Source: Streptomyces fulvorobeus (GTDB lineage Bacteria > Actinomycetota > Actinomycetes > Streptomycetales > Streptomycetaceae). From it: 64,000 bases of DNA. Shown one piece after another: positions 1 through 10,264 of this stretch. The DNA is taken from assembly GCF_013167895.1 (NCBI RefSeq), contig NZ_BLWC01000001.1, forward strand, positions 1,302,001-1,366,000. The letters run 5' to 3'. Position 1 is the first letter of the stretch. Every line of letters begins with the position of its first letter. A model generated the notes under the pieces. It worked only from the letters and a program-made list of their open reading frames with translations, was not told the DNA's origin and searched no databases. The translations under genes and the position numbers were made by a program.

Positions 1-1
1 C

Positions 2-730
2 CCTCTGCCCCGCATGATCGCCGCGCAGACCGCGCTGGAGACGCGGATGCTGCTGCGCAACGGCGAGCAGCTGCTCCTCACGGTGATCATCCCGGCGCTG
101 CTGCTCGTGCTGTTCAGCACGGTGGACGTGGTGGACACGGGCGCGGGCGACCCGGTCGACTTCCTGACGCCCGGCGTCCTCGCGCTGGCCGTGATGTCCA
201 CGGCCTTCACCGGCCAGGCCATCGCCACCGGCTTCGAACGGCGCTACGGCGTGCTCAAGCGGCTCGGCGCCTCACCGCTGCCCCGCTGGGCGCTGATGAC
301 CGCGAAGACCCTGTCGGTGCTGGTCACCGAGGTGCTCCAGATCGTGCTGCTGACGGGGATCGCGTTCGCGCTCGGCTGGTCGCCGGAGGGCAACCCGTTC
401 GCCGTACTGCTGCTCCTGGTGCTCGGCACCGCGGCGTTCTCGGGCCTCGGTCTCCTGATGGCGGGGACGCTGAAGGCGGAGGCGACGCTCGCCGCCGCGA
501 ACCTGGTCTTCCTGCTGCTGCTGGTGGGCGGCGGCGTCATCGTGCCGCTCGACGAGTTCCCCGACGCGCTCCGGTCGGTCCTGGGCCTGCTGCCCGTCTC
601 GGCCCTCTCCGAGGGGCTGCGGGACGTGCTCCAGCACGGCTCGCCGACGCCGTGGAGCGAGGCCGGTGTCCTCGCGCTCTGGGCCGGGCTGGGGCTGGGC
701 GCCGCGGCGAGGTTCTTCCGCTGGGAGTAG
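2..730 (+). CDS. ABC-2 type transporter permease, 5' end probably outside the window
   Basis: Integral membrane subunit of an ABC exporter. About six hydrophobic segments are visible, in the usual ABC-2 layout, with the amphipathic stretch GFERRYGVLKRLGASPLPRW between TM2 and TM3 (about residues 72-95 from the ATG at 14). The protein ends at a typical FFRWE tail. An ATG lies at 14, but the frame is open back to the window edge and no ribosome binding site is visible, so the true start is probably upstream. The ATPase partner would be expected upstream, out of view. Substrate unknown. Family assignment is from topology and motif memory. Confidence 0.85.
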   Translation, partial: PLPRMIAAQTALETRMLLRNGEQLLLTVIIPALLLVLFSTVDVVDTGAGDPVDFLTPGVLALAVMSTAFTGQAIATGFERRYGVLKRLGASPLPRWALMTAKTLSVLVTEVLQIVLLTGIAFALGWSPEGNPFAVLLLLVLGTAAFSGLGLLMAGTLKAEATLAAANLVFLLLLVGGGVIVPLDEFPDALRSVLGLLPVSALSEGLRDVLQHGSPTPWSEAGVLALWAGLGLGAAARFFRWE

Positions 731-775
731 GCGTCCGGCTGTGACCCACACCATCCGGGCATACCGCACCCCTCG

Positions 776-812
776 TGAAAACATGCACAAGCCCCGGCCT
801 ACGATGGTCCGC
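776..812 (+). promoter_or_regulatory. Putative leaderless promoter of ctaA
   Basis: A TACGAT -10 hexamer at 800-805 sits exactly 7 nt before a GTG at 813. A TGAAAA at 776-781 could be the -35 (18 nt spacer). No Shine-Dalgarno sequence precedes 813. This is the geometry of a leaderless Streptomyces transcript beginning at the start codon. Confidence 0.5.
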
Positions 813-1775
813 GTGGAAACCCCCCTCTCCTACATCGCCAAGCGCTGGACTCCGTCCACCGATGTGGTCCGGCGCGCCGCTCTCTCCGCAGTCGTGATGA
901 GCGTGTTCATCATCGTCACGGGCGGTGCCGTCCGGCTGACCGGTTCCGGTCTCGGCTGCGACACCTGGCCCAAGTGCACGGACGACAGCCTCTTCGCGAC
1001 CCCCGAGCAGGGGCTGCACGGCGCGATCGAGTTCGGCAACCGGATGCTCACCTACGTCCTGTCCGCCGCCGTCGGCTGGGCGATCATCGCGGTGCGTTCC
1101 GCGAAGCCCAGGCGCCGCGGCCTGACCCGGCTCGCCTGGTCCCAGTTCTGGCTCGTGATGGGGAACGCCGTACTCGGCGGGATCACGGTCTGGGCGGGCC
1201 TGAACCCGTGGACGGTGGCCGGGCACTTCCTGCTCGCCAACTGCCTGCTCGCGGTCGCCGTCATCACCTGGGTGCGGACCGGCGAGGGCGACGGCGCGCC
1301 GCGCCCGCGCGTCCCGAGGCCGGTACGCGGCCTGTCCTGGGCCGTCCTCGTCACCACGGTGGCCCTGATCGCTCTCGGCACGACGGTGACCGGTTCCGGC
1401 AAGCACGCCGGTGACAGCAGCGACGTACCGCGCATGCCGTGGGACTGGACCGCCGCCGCGCACGTGCACGCCGTCGCCGCCTGGGTCGTCTGCGCCCTGG
1501 CCGTCGCCGTGTGGCTGGCACTGCGGGTGGTGGACGCCCCGGCCGACACCCGGGCGCGCGCCCGTGACCTGCTGATCGTGCTGCTCGCGCAGGGAGCGAT
1601 CGGGTACGTGCAGTACTTCAGCGACGTCCCCGAGATCCTGGTCGGCCTCCACATGCTCGGCTCCGCGCTGATGTGGATCGCCGTGCTGCGGCTGTTCCTC
1701 GGCATGCGGGAGCGTCCGGAGGTCACGGCCGGCACCCCCGCGCGGGAGGTTCCGGCCGTCACCGTCGCGAGCTGA
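813..1775 (+). CDS. ctaA: Heme A synthase (CtaA/COX15 family)
   Basis: Oxidises heme O to heme A for the aa3 cytochrome oxidase, in the cytoplasmic membrane. About 320 aa with eight hydrophobic segments. The signature GSGLGCDTWPKC lies in the first extracytoplasmic loop, and the E-F-G-N-R box (IEFGNRML) follows the first conserved His. A second His pair is in HVHAVAAW and GLHMLGSA. I chose GTG 813 over ATGs at 783 and 804 because a -10 hexamer (800-805) overlaps those ATGs and is placed for a leaderless start at 813. ctaB, the previous step of the same pathway, lies just downstream on the other strand. Confidence 0.93.
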   Translation: METPLSYIAKRWTPSTDVVRRAALSAVVMSVFIIVTGGAVRLTGSGLGCDTWPKCTDDSLFATPEQGLHGAIEFGNRMLTYVLSAAVGWAIIAVRSAKPRRRGLTRLAWSQFWLVMGNAVLGGITVWAGLNPWTVAGHFLLANCLLAVAVITWVRTGEGDGAPRPRVPRPVRGLSWAVLVTTVALIALGTTVTGSGKHAGDSSDVPRMPWDWTAAAHVHAVAAWVVCALAVAVWLALRVVDAPADTRARARDLLIVLLAQGAIGYVQYFSDVPEILVGLHMLGSALMWIAVLRLFLGMRERPEVTAGTPAREVPAVTVAS

Positions 1776-1898
1776 CCTGCGGCGGCCGCGCTCCGGCGGG
1801 CCGGCCGGGGCTCCCCGCGACGGCGTGCGCACGCACGGCCGGACGAGTGAGCGCCCTAGCCCTGGCTCAGGTATCGCCCGTGTGCGGTCCCGGACGGC

Positions 1899-2255
1899 TC
1901 AGCGGTTGCCGGACGGCCCGCCGAGCTGGATACCGGCCATCCGGGACCACTCGTACGGCCCTGTGCGCACCTTGGCCGCGAAGTCGCCGTCGAAGCTCTC
2001 GTGCATCGTGATGCCGGACTTCCGCGCCGCGCTGTCGGCCACCGCGTACGAGGGCGCCACGAGGTCGCCCCAGCCGCCGTCCTGCCCGACGAGGACGATC
2101 CGGGTGCCCGACTGCCCGGTGTGCGCGAGGTGGCCCTCCGCGCCGCCGTGCTCCTTGGCGAACGCGCCGATCTGCCTGGCCAGCTTCGCCGCCCTGCGCT
2201 CCGCGCGGGCCGCCTGCCTGCTGTCCACCTGCTGGGTCCCTGCCGTCTCTGCCAT
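1899..2255 (-). CDS. Conserved hypothetical protein, 118 aa
   Basis: I do not recognise a named domain. The protein is soluble and starts with a charged helix (QAARAERRAAKLARQIG, about residues 14-30), followed by a mixed alpha/beta part containing VLVGQDGGWGDLVAPSYAV. It resembles a small protein conserved beside ctaB in Streptomyces. It is convergent with ctaA and follows ctaB on the same strand after a terminator hairpin. The ATG at 2255 has a TAGCAT hexamer ending 7 nt upstream (2263-2268 on this strand) and no usable Shine-Dalgarno, so the mRNA may be leaderless. Confidence 0.75.
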   Translation of the reverse strand: MAETAGTQQVDSRQAARAERRAAKLARQIGAFAKEHGGAEGHLAHTGQSGTRIVLVGQDGGWGDLVAPSYAVADSAARKSGITMHESFDGDFAAKVRTGPYEWSRMAGIQLGGPSGNR

Positions 2256-2290
2256 GCCCTGGATGCTACCGAGCAGTAGATCAACTGGCG

Positions 2291-2330
2291 ACGGGCGGGC
2301 CGCGTGGTCTGTGCCACGTGGCCCGCCCGT
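2291..2330 (-). terminator. Terminator-like hairpin downstream of ctaB
   Basis: Inverted repeat with 17-nt arms at 2291-2307 and 2314-2330, one G.T pair and a 6-nt loop. It lies 24 bp past the ctaB stop and has no U-tract, as is usual in Streptomyces. Confidence 0.65.
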
Positions 2331-2353
2331 CGGCGGAGGCGTCCGCGCGCCGG

Positions 2354-3301
2354 TCACCTCAGGAAGGGGTCCACCGCGACGGCGACGAAGAGCAGCGAGA
2401 CGTAGGTGATGGACCAGTGGAACAGCCGCATCTCCTTGAGCTTGGCGCCGGTCACCCCGGAGCTGGCCCGGGTCTTCAGACCGTGCGCCTCCCAGAGCCA
2501 GAAGCCGCCGGTCAGGACGGCCACCGTCGTGTAGAACCAGCCCGTGTAGCCGAGCGGGGTCAGCAGCAGCGACACCGCCACCATCACCCAGCTGTAGATG
2601 ACGATCTGGCGGGCGACCACCTGGTTGGTGGCGATGACGGGGAGCATCGGCACGCCGACCCTGGCGTAGTCCTCCTTCACCTTCATCGACAGCGGCCAGT
2701 AGTGCGGCGGCGTCCAGAAGAAGATGACGGCGAAGAGCACGACCGCGGCCCACGAGAGGGAGTCGGTCACCGCTGACCAGCCGATGAGGACCGGCATGCA
2801 GCCGGCGATTCCGCCCCACACGATGTTCTGCGAGGTGCGGCGCTTCAGGAGCATCGTGTAGACGACGACGTAGAAGAGCAGGGCCCCGAGCGCGAGTGCC
2901 GCCGAGAGCCAGTTGACGAGCAGGCCGAACCAGACGGTGGAGACGACCGCGAGGGAGATACCGAACACGAGGCACTCGACGGGGCTCACCATGCCGGTGA
3001 CCAGCGGGCGCTGCGACGTTCGGTCCATGAGCGCGTCGATGTCGCGGTCGATGTACATGTTCAGCGCGTTGGCACCACCCGCGGAGAGATATCCGCCGAT
3101 GGTGGTAGTGAGTACGAGCCACAGGTCTGGAACACCTTGAGCGGCGAGGAACATCACCGGAACGGTGGTGATGAGCAACAGCTCGATGATTCGGGGCTTG
3201 GTAAGCGCCACGAATGCCTTGATGCGGGCCCCGAACGGGCGATGGCCCCCTGGGCTCGGAGTCAAGGCGACCCCTGCGGGTCGGGACTCGACGGCCGTCA
3301 C
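2354..3301 (-). CDS. ctaB: Heme O synthase (protoheme IX farnesyltransferase)
   Basis: UbiA-type prenyltransferase that adds farnesyl to heme B, giving heme O for CtaA. Seven to nine membrane segments. The first Asp-rich motif is [15 protein letters not shown] (N-x3-D-x3-D). The second loop has YFxNPPHYW-like character in [12 protein letters not shown] start at the GTG at 3301 because AGGGG sits 5 nt upstream of it; the GTG at 3307 would abut the same box. The gene is divergent from tkt and shares a 287-bp intergenic region with it. Confidence 0.95.
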   Translation of the reverse strand: MTAVESRPAGVALTPSPGGHRPFGARIKAFVALTKPRIIELLLITTVPVMFLAAQGVPDLWLVLTTTIGGYLSAGGANALNMYIDRDIDALMDRTSQRPLVTGMVSPVECLVFGISLAVVSTVWFGLLVNWLSAALALGALLFYVVVYTMLLKRRTSQNIVWGGIAGCMPVLIGWSAVTDSLSWAAVVLFAVIFFWTPPHYWPLSMKVKEDYARVGVPMLPVIATNQVVARQIVIYSWVMVAVSLLLTPLGYTGWFYTTVAVLTGGFWLWEAHGLKTRASSGVTGAKLKEMRLFHWSITYVSLLFVAVAVDPFLR

Positions 3302-3588
3302 GCACACCCCTGACAGAGAAATCCCAGCAAGCTCCGGGAGGGCCCGGTAAAGACTTGCGCGAACCAGACCACTGTAGACGTTGCCGACACACCGCTCCTC
3401 GCGGGGTGGGCTCGCGTCGGAGTGACGCGGTGATGAACGGGCACCCTCCGCCAGGAGGCGAACTCCTCAGCTCGCCGCCACCCTGGTAACTACCCGAAAG
3501 CAGCGCGTGGTGTCAGGGGTAGGCTCGACATCGCCCGGTGCGGTAACAGCCACCGGTACACGACAGTGGAGAGGAGCCCTGACTCAGG
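3302..3588. other. ctaB/tkt divergent intergenic region
   Basis: No gene seen. A TAGGCT hexamer at 3520-3525 could be the tkt -10, giving a leader of about 55 nt. ACTGTA at 3371-3376 (TACAGT on the minus strand) could serve ctaB. No convincing -35 partner was found for either. Confidence 0.4.
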
Positions 3589-5676
3589 GTGAGCACCAAG
3601 CCGACCACCACAGACCTCCAGTGGACCGAATTGGACCAGCGGGCCGTGGACACTGTCCGTGTCCTCGCCGCGGACGCCGTACAGAAGGTCGGAAACGGCC
3701 ACCCGGGTACGGCGATGAGCCTGGCTCCCGCCGCGTACACCCTCTTCCAGAAGGTGATGCGGCACGACCCCGCGGACGCGGAGTGGACCGGGCGCGACCG
3801 GTTCGTCCTCTCGGCGGGCCACTCCAGCCTGACGCTCTACATCCAGCTCTACCTGGCCGGATACGGTCTGGAGCTCGACGACCTCAAGGCGTTCCGCACC
3901 TGGGGCTCCAAGACCCCGGGCCACCCGGAGTACGGCCACACCACCGGCGTGGAGACGACGACCGGGCCGCTCGGCCAGGGTGTCGCCAACGCCGTCGGCA
4001 TGGCCATGGCCGCCCGCTACGAGCGCGGCCTGTTCGACCCGGAGGCGGCCCCCGGCACCTCCCCGTTCGACCACAACGTCTACGTCATCGCCGGTGACGG
4101 CTGCCTCCAGGAGGGCATCTCCGCGGAGGCGTCGTCGCTGGCCGGGCACCAGAAGCTCGGCAGCCTCGTGATGCTGTGGGACGACAACCACATCTCGATC
4201 GAGGGCGACACGGAGACCGCGGTCTCCGAGGACACCCTCAAGCGGTACGAGGCGTACGGCTGGCACGTCCAGCGCGTCGAGCAGCTGCCCAGCGGCGACC
4301 TCGACCCGGCGGGCCTCTACCGGGCGCTCCAGGCGGCCCGGGCCGAGACCGAGCGCCCGTCGTTCATCGCGGCCCGCTCGATCATCGCCTGGCCCGCCCC
4401 CAACGCCCAGGACACCGAGGCCGCGCACGGCTCGGCGCTCGGCGACGACGAGGTGGCCGCCACCAAGCGCGTGCTCGGCTTCGACCCCGAGAAGAGCTTC
4501 GAGGTCTCCGACGAGGTCATCGCGCACACCCGCGAGGCGCTGGACCGCGGCCGTGACGCCAGGGCCGAGTGGGACAAGTCCTTCGCCGCGTGGCGTACCG
4601 CCAACCCCGAGCGCGCCGCCGAGTTCGACCGCGTCGCCTCCGGCGAGCTGCCCGCGGGCTGGGAGGAGAAGCTCCCGGTGTTCGAGTCCGGCAAGGCCGT
4701 CGCCACCCGCGCCGCCTCCGGAAAGGTCCTCCAGGCCCTCGGCGACGTCATCCCCGAGCTGTGGGGCGGCTCCGCCGACCTGGCGGGCTCGAACAACACG
4801 ACGATCGACAAGACGTCGTCGTTCCTCCCGGCGGGCAACCCGCTGCCCGGCGCGGACCCGTACGGCCGGACGATCCACTTCGGCATCCGCGAGCACGCCA
4901 TGGCCGCCGCCATGAACGGCATCGCGCTGCACGGCAACACGCGCGTCTACGGCGGCACCTTCCTGGTGTTCTCCGACTACATGCGCAACGCCGTGCGGCT
5001 GTCCGCGCTGATGCACCTGCCGGTGACCTTCGTGTGGACGCACGACTCGATCGGCCTCGGCGAGGACGGCCCGACCCACCAGCCGGTGGAGCATCTGGCC
5101 TCGCTGCGCGCGATCCCGGGCCTGAACGTCGTGCGCCCGGCCGACGCGAACGAGACCACCATCGCCTGGCGTGAGATCCTGCGCCGCTACACCAAGGTGT
5201 TCGGCGAGGGCGCCCCGCACGGTCTGGCGCTGACCCGGCAGGGCGTGCCGACGTACGAGGCGAACGAGGACACCGCCAGGGGCGGTTACGTGCTCTTCGA
5301 CGCCGAGGGCGGCGAGCTCCAGGCCGTACTCATCGCCACCGGCTCCGAGGTGCACCTCGCCGTCGAGGCGCGCGAGCAGCTCCAGGCCGCCGGTGTGCCG
5401 ACGCGTGTCGTGTCGATGCCGTGCGTCGAGTGGTTCGAGGAGCAGGACCAGGCGTACAAGGACAGCGTCCTGCCGCCGTCCGTGAAGGCGCGTGTCGCCG
5501 TCGAGGCGGGCATCGGCCTGACCTGGCACCGGTACGTCGGTGACGCCGGCCGGATCGTCTCGCTCGAGCACTTCGGTGCCTCCGCCGACGCGAAGGTCCT
5601 CTTCCGCGAGTTCGGCTTCACCGCCGAGCACGTCGCCGCCGCCGCCCGGGAATCCCTCGCCGCCTCCGCGCGCTGA
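3589..5676 (+). CDS. tkt: Transketolase
   Basis: Thiamine-diphosphate enzyme of the non-oxidative pentose phosphate branch, moving two-carbon ketol units between sugar phosphates in the cytosol. 695 aa, normal length. The first domain has the substrate His in [10 protein letters not shown] and the ThDP motif starting GDGCLQEG and ending near WDDN. The middle domain has the catalytic Glu region [14 protein letters not shown], and the C-terminal domain is complete. The GTG start is preceded by GGAGAGGAG about 12 nt upstream. It is the first gene of the operon with tal, zwf, opcA and pgl. Confidence 0.97.
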   Translation: MSTKPTTTDLQWTELDQRAVDTVRVLAADAVQKVGNGHPGTAMSLAPAAYTLFQKVMRHDPADAEWTGRDRFVLSAGHSSLTLYIQLYLAGYGLELDDLKAFRTWGSKTPGHPEYGHTTGVETTTGPLGQGVANAVGMAMAARYERGLFDPEAAPGTSPFDHNVYVIAGDGCLQEGISAEASSLAGHQKLGSLVMLWDDNHISIEGDTETAVSEDTLKRYEAYGWHVQRVEQLPSGDLDPAGLYRALQAARAETERPSFIAARSIIAWPAPNAQDTEAAHGSALGDDEVAATKRVLGFDPEKSFEVSDEVIAHTREALDRGRDARAEWDKSFAAWRTANPERAAEFDRVASGELPAGWEEKLPVFESGKAVATRAASGKVLQALGDVIPELWGGSADLAGSNNTTIDKTSSFLPAGNPLPGADPYGRTIHFGIREHAMAAAMNGIALHGNTRVYGGTFLVFSDYMRNAVRLSALMHLPVTFVWTHDSIGLGEDGPTHQPVEHLASLRAIPGLNVVRPADANETTIAWREILRRYTKVFGEGAPHGLALTRQGVPTYEANEDTARGGYVLFDAEGGELQAVLIATGSEVHLAVEAREQLQAAGVPTRVVSMPCVEWFEEQDQAYKDSVLPPSVKARVAVEAGIGLTWHRYVGDAGRIVSLEHFGASADAKVLFREFGFTAEHVAAAARESLAASAR

Positions 5677-5710
5677 CGCAGGTATCACGACAGTAGGAGA
5701 TGCAATCCCC

Positions 5711-6829
5711 ATGACAGACGCACTCAAGCGCCTCTCCGACGAGGGCGTGGCGATCTGGCTCGACGACCTCTCGCGCAAGCGGATCACGTCCGGCAACCTC
5801 GCCGAGCTGATCGACCAGCAGCACGTGGTGGGTGTCACCACGAACCCGTCGATCTTCCAGAAGGCGATCTCGCACGGTGACGGTTACGAGCAGCAGCTCA
5901 CCGACCTCGCCGCCCGCGAGGTCACCGTCGAGGAAGCCATCCGCATGATCACGACGGCGGACGTCCGCGACGCAGCCGACATCCTGCGTCCGGTCTTCGA
6001 CGCCACCCAGGGCCAGGACGGCCGGGTCTCCATCGAGGTCGACCCGCGCCTGGCGCACAACACCCTGGCGACGGTCGCCGAGGCCAAGCAGCTCGCCTGG
6101 CTGGTGGACCGGCCGAACACGCTCATCAAGATCCCGGCGACCAAGGCCGGCCTGCCGGCGATCACCGAGGTCATCGGCCGGGGCATCAGCGTCAACGTGA
6201 CGCTGATCTTCTCGCTGGAGCGTTACCGCGAGGTCATGGAGGCGTACCTGGCGGGCCTGGAGAAGGCGAAGGCCGCGGGGCTGGACCTCGCCACGATCCA
6301 CTCGGTCGCCTCGTTCTTCGTGTCCCGGGTGGACACCGAGATCGACAAGCGGCTCGACGCGATCGGCACCGACGAGGCGAAGGCCGCCAAGGGCAAGTCC
6401 GCCCTGGCCAACGCGCGGCTGGCCTACGAGGCGTACGAGGAGGTCTTCGCGGGCGACCGCTGGGCCGCCCTGGACAAGGCGCAGGCCAACAAGCAGCGCC
6501 CGCTGTGGGCGTCCACCGGCGTGAAGGACCCGTCCCTCAAGGACACCCTGTACGTCGACGAGCTCGTCGCCCCGAACACGGTCAACACCATGCCGGAGGC
6601 CACGCTCGACGCGGTCGCCGACCACGGCGAGATCACCGGCAACACCATCGCGGGCAGCTACGACCAGGGCCGCGCCGACCTCGAAGCGATCAAGAAGCTC
6701 GGGGTCAGCTACGACGACGTCGTCCGGCTGCTGGAGGACGAGGGCGTCGACAAGTTCGAGGCGGCCTGGACCGACCTGCTCAACTCCACCGAGGCGGAAC
6801 TGAAGCGCCTCGCCCCTTCGGAGGGCTGA
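5711..6829 (+). CDS. tal: Transaldolase
   Basis: Transfers a dihydroxyacetone unit between sedoheptulose-7-P and glyceraldehyde-3-P. 372 aa, the long actinobacterial form (TalB/TalC-like TIM barrel). The N-terminal signature is [15 protein letters not shown]. The Schiff-base lysine lies in [16 protein letters not shown]. The ATG at 5711 has AGGAG about 12 nt upstream. It follows tkt by 34 bp and precedes zwf by 5 bp, so the genes are co-transcribed and probably coupled. Confidence 0.97.
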   Translation: MTDALKRLSDEGVAIWLDDLSRKRITSGNLAELIDQQHVVGVTTNPSIFQKAISHGDGYEQQLTDLAAREVTVEEAIRMITTADVRDAADILRPVFDATQGQDGRVSIEVDPRLAHNTLATVAEAKQLAWLVDRPNTLIKIPATKAGLPAITEVIGRGISVNVTLIFSLERYREVMEAYLAGLEKAKAAGLDLATIHSVASFFVSRVDTEIDKRLDAIGTDEAKAAKGKSALANARLAYEAYEEVFAGDRWAALDKAQANKQRPLWASTGVKDPSLKDTLYVDELVAPNTVNTMPEATLDAVADHGEITGNTIAGSYDQGRADLEAIKKLGVSYDDVVRLLEDEGVDKFEAAWTDLLNSTEAELKRLAPSEG

Positions 6830-6834
6830 CCACC

Positions 6835-8367
6835 TTGTCTGGTGTTCCCGGAGCCAACCCGCTTCGTGACGCCCAGGACCGACGGCTCCCGCGCATCGCG
6901 GGGCCGTCGGGCCTGGTCATCTTTGGCGTCACGGGCGATTTGTCCCGTAAAAAGCTGATGCCCGCTGTCTACGACCTGGCCAACCGCGGCCTGCTGCCAC
7001 CGGGCTTCTCGCTCATCGGCTTCGCGCGCCGCGAGTGGCAGAACGAGGACTTCGCACAGGAGGTCCACGACGCCGTCAAGCAGCACGCCCGTACGCCGTT
7101 CCGCGAGGAGGTCTGGCAGCAGCTCATCCAGGGGATGCGCTTCGTCCAGGGCAACTTCGACGACGACGACGCCTTCGAGACCCTGAAGGCCACCATCCAG
7201 GAGCTCGACAAGGCACAGGGCACGGGCGGCAACTTCGCCTTCTACCTGTCCGTGCCCCCGAAGTTCTTCCCGCAGGTCGTCCAGCAGCTCAAGAAGCACG
7301 GGCTGGCCGACCAGAAGGAAGGCTCCTGGCGGCGTGCCGTCATCGAGAAGCCGTTCGGCCACGACCTCACGAGCGCGCAGGAGCTCAACCAGCTCGTGCA
7401 CGACGTGTTCCCGCCCAACGAGGTCTTCAGGATCGACCACTACCTGGGCAAGGAGACGGTCCAGAACATCCTGGCGCTGCGCTTCGCCAACACGATGTTC
7501 GAGCCGATCTGGAACCGGTCCTACGTCGACCACGTCCAGATCACGATGGCCGAGGACATCGGCATCGGGGGCCGGGCCGGGTACTACGACGGCATCGGCG
7601 CCGCCCGTGACGTCATCCAGAACCACCTGCTCCAGCTGCTGGCGCTGACGGCGATGGAGGAGCCGGGCTCCTTCCACCCCAAGGCCCTGGTCGCCGAGAA
7701 GCTCAAGGTCCTCACCGCGGTGGAACTCCCGGACGACCTGGGCAAGCACACCGTGCGCGGCCAGTACTGCCACGCGTGGCAGGGCGGCGAAGAGGTCCTC
7801 GGCTACCTGGAGGAGGACGGCATCGACCCCAAGTCGGTGACCGACACCTTCGCCGCGATCAAGCTGACGATCAACAACCGCCGCTGGGCCGGCGTGCCGT
7901 TCTACCTCCGTACCGGAAAGCGGCTCGGCCGCCGGGTGACGGAGATCGCGGTCGTCTTCAAGCGCGCCCCGTACCTGCCCTTCGAGTCGGGCGCGACCGA
8001 GGAACTGGGCGGCAACGCCCTGGTCATCCGGGTCCAGCCGGACGAGGGCGTGACCGTACGGTTCGGCTCCAAGGTGCCCGGCACCTCGATGGAGGTCCGG
8101 GACGTCACGATGGACTTCGCGTACGGCGAGTCCTTCACGGAGTCCAGTCCCGAGGCGTACGAGCGGCTCATCCTCGATGTGCTGCTCGGCGACGCCAACC
8201 TCTTCCCGCGCCACCAGGAGGTCGAACTCTCCTGGAACATCCTCGACCCGATCGAGGAGTACTGGGACAAGCACGGCAAGCCCGCTCAGTACGCGGCCGG
8301 TACCTGGGGTCCGGCCGAGGCTGACGAGATGCTCGCACGAGACGGACGGAGCTGGCGCCGGCCATGA
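6835..8367 (+). CDS. zwf: Glucose-6-phosphate 1-dehydrogenase
   Basis: Oxidises glucose-6-P to 6-phosphogluconolactone with NADP+. 510 aa. Nucleotide-binding motif GVTGDLSRKKLMPAVY near the N-terminus, conserved VIEKPFGHDL, and active-site box RIDHYLGKETVQN. The start is a rare TTG at 6835, set by GGAGGG nine nt upstream at 6820-6825 and by the sequence starting MSGVPGANP, as in relatives. It overlaps opcA by 4 bp (ATGA). Confidence 0.97.
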   Translation: MSGVPGANPLRDAQDRRLPRIAGPSGLVIFGVTGDLSRKKLMPAVYDLANRGLLPPGFSLIGFARREWQNEDFAQEVHDAVKQHARTPFREEVWQQLIQGMRFVQGNFDDDDAFETLKATIQELDKAQGTGGNFAFYLSVPPKFFPQVVQQLKKHGLADQKEGSWRRAVIEKPFGHDLTSAQELNQLVHDVFPPNEVFRIDHYLGKETVQNILALRFANTMFEPIWNRSYVDHVQITMAEDIGIGGRAGYYDGIGAARDVIQNHLLQLLALTAMEEPGSFHPKALVAEKLKVLTAVELPDDLGKHTVRGQYCHAWQGGEEVLGYLEEDGIDPKSVTDTFAAIKLTINNRRWAGVPFYLRTGKRLGRRVTEIAVVFKRAPYLPFESGATEELGGNALVIRVQPDEGVTVRFGSKVPGTSMEVRDVTMDFAYGESFTESSPEAYERLILDVLLGDANLFPRHQEVELSWNILDPIEEYWDKHGKPAQYAAGTWGPAEADEMLARDGRSWRRP

Positions 8368-9407
8368 AGATCGATCTCACGGAAACCACGTCCAGCAAGA
8401 TCAATCAGGCGCTCGTGTCGGGCCGCCGTGCCATCGGCACACCGGCCATCGGCATGGTGCTGACCCTCGTCATCGTCACCGACGAGGAGAACGCGTACGA
8501 CGCCCTCAAGGCGGCGAGCGACTCCTCCCGTGAGCACCCCTCGCGGATCATCGCGGTGATCAAGCGGGTCAGCCGTTCCCCGCGCAGCCGGCGTGACGCG
8601 CGGCTCGACGCCGAGGTGCGGGTCGGCTCCGACTCGGGCACCGGTGAGACGGTCGTCCTGCGGCTGCACGGCGAACTGGCCAACCACGCGCAGTCGGTGG
8701 TCCTCCCGCTCCTGCTGCCTGACGCGCCCGTCGTGGTGTGGTGGCCGCAGGACGCGCCCGCCGACCCGGCGAAGGACCCGCTGGGCGCGCTGGCCCAGCG
8801 CCGCATCACGGACACCTACTCGGCGGTCCGCCCGCTCGACGAGCTGGCCGTGCGCGGGGCGACGTACAGCCCCGGTGACACCGACCTGGCCTGGACCCGC
8901 ATCACGCCGTGGCGTTCCATGCTGGCCGCCGCGCTCGACCAGCAGGCCGCTGAGGTGCTTTCAGCCGCCGTGGAGGGCGAGTCGGACAACCCGAGCTGCG
9001 AGCTGCTCGCCATGTGGCTCGCGGACCGGCTCGGGGTCCCGGTGGAGCGGACGCAGTCCGAGGGCCCCGGCCTGACGGCCGTCCGGATGGAGACCAGGAC
9101 GGGCACGGTCACACTGCACCGGCCCGACGGTTCGCTGGCCACGCTCTCCATGCAGGGCCAGCCGGACCGCGGGGTGGCGCTCAAGCGGCGGGAGACCGCC
9201 GAACTCCTCGCGGAGGAGCTGCGGCGCCTCGACCCGGACAACACCTACGCGTCGGCGGTGAAGTTCGGTCCGGACAAGCTCGGCGGCCCGCAGGCGAAGC
9301 CCGCGGGTTCCGCGGAGAAGCCCCCGCCCGAGAGCCCGGCGGCGACGGCCGCTGCCACGGCCGCGGCAGCCAAGAAGGTCGCCGCGAGGAAGGCGGCGTC
9401 GAAGTGA
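8364..9407 (+). CDS. opcA: Glucose-6-phosphate dehydrogenase assembly protein OpcA
   Basis: Allosteric/assembly partner of Zwf in cyanobacteria and actinobacteria. 347 aa, no enzyme motif. The conserved N-terminal half includes PDAPVVVWWPQDAP and the WTRITPWR box. The last 40 residues or so form a low-complexity Pro/Ala/Lys tail ending AAKKVAARKAASK. The ATG overlaps the zwf stop, and the opcA stop overlaps the pgl GTG (GTGA), giving a tightly coupled zwf-opcA-pgl unit. Confidence 0.95.
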   Translation: MKIDLTETTSSKINQALVSGRRAIGTPAIGMVLTLVIVTDEENAYDALKAASDSSREHPSRIIAVIKRVSRSPRSRRDARLDAEVRVGSDSGTGETVVLRLHGELANHAQSVVLPLLLPDAPVVVWWPQDAPADPAKDPLGALAQRRITDTYSAVRPLDELAVRGATYSPGDTDLAWTRITPWRSMLAAALDQQAAEVLSAAVEGESDNPSCELLAMWLADRLGVPVERTQSEGPGLTAVRMETRTGTVTLHRPDGSLATLSMQGQPDRGVALKRRETAELLAEELRRLDPDNTYASAVKFGPDKLGGPQAKPAGSAEKPPPESPAATAAATAAAAKKVAARKAASK

Positions 9408-10186
9408 GCGTCCCGCAACTGGTCGTGCACCGCGACAAGGAGCTGATGGCGCAGGCCGCGGCGGCCCGGCTGATCACGAAGGTGGTGGACGCCCAGGCCG
9501 CACGCGGTCACGCCTCGGTGGTGCTGACCGGCGGGCGCAACGGCAACGGCCTGCTGGCCGCGCTCGCCGCCACACCCGCGCGGGACGCGGTCGACTGGTC
9601 GCGGCTCGACCTGTGGTGGGGCGACGAGCGTTTTCTGCCCGAGGGCGATCCGGAGCGCAATGTCACGCAGGCCCGTGAGGCCCTGCTGGACTCGGTGGCG
9701 CTCGACCCGGCCCGGGTGCACGCGATGCCCGCTTCGGACGGCCCGTACGGCGACGACGTGGACGCGGCCGCCGCCGGTTACGCGGCCGAACTCGCGGCGG
9801 CCGCGGGTCCGGGGGACCACGGCCCGGTGCCGGCGTTCGACGTGCTGATGCTGGGCGTCGGACCCGACACGCACGTCGCGTCGCTCTTCCCCGAGCTGCC
9901 CGCGGTACGGGAGACCGAGCGCACCGTCGTCGGGGTGCACGGAGCGCCCAAGCCGCCGCCGACCCGCGTCTCACTCACGCTGCCCGCCATCCGGGCGGCG
10001 CGCGAGGTGTGGCTGCTGGCCGCCGGCGAGGACAAGGCCGAGGCCGCGGCCATCGCCCTGTCAGGCGCCGGGGAGATCCAGGCCCCGGCGGCGGGGGCGT
10101 ACGGGCGCGGCCGCACCCTGTGGCTGCTGGACACGGCGGCGGCCTCGCTGCTGCCGCGGGCGCTCTACCCGACGGCTTCTCCCTGA
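9404..10186 (+). CDS. pgl: 6-phosphogluconolactonase
   Basis: Hydrolyses 6-phosphogluconolactone to 6-phosphogluconate, the step after Zwf. 260 aa, DevB/SOL family. Family motifs: VVLTGGRNG near residue 45, WWGDERFLP at about 70, and the GVGPDTHVASLFP loop (GxGxDGHxASLFP in most members; here PDTH). The GTG start is coupled to opcA by a 4-bp overlap. It is the last gene of the pentose phosphate operon, followed 20 bp later by a strong terminator. Confidence 0.95.
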   Translation: MSVPQLVVHRDKELMAQAAAARLITKVVDAQAARGHASVVLTGGRNGNGLLAALAATPARDAVDWSRLDLWWGDERFLPEGDPERNVTQAREALLDSVALDPARVHAMPASDGPYGDDVDAAAAGYAAELAAAAGPGDHGPVPAFDVLMLGVGPDTHVASLFPELPAVRETERTVVGVHGAPKPPPTRVSLTLPAIRAAREVWLLAAGEDKAEAAAIALSGAGEIQAPAAGAYGRGRTLWLLDTAAASLLPRALYPTASP

Positions 10187-10206
10187 GAGACCGTCGGCAC
10201 GGCCGT

Positions 10207-10247
10207 ACGCAGGCCCGGTCAGCTCTCGGAGCGGACCGGGCCTGCGT
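10207..10247 (+). terminator. Terminator hairpin after pgl
   Basis: Perfect 14-bp inverted repeat (10207-10220 with 10234-10247) and a 13-nt loop, located 20 bp after the pgl stop. It separates the pentose phosphate operon from the VOC gene. Confidence 0.75.
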
Positions 10248-10264
10248 CGTGGCACCCTCGGCCC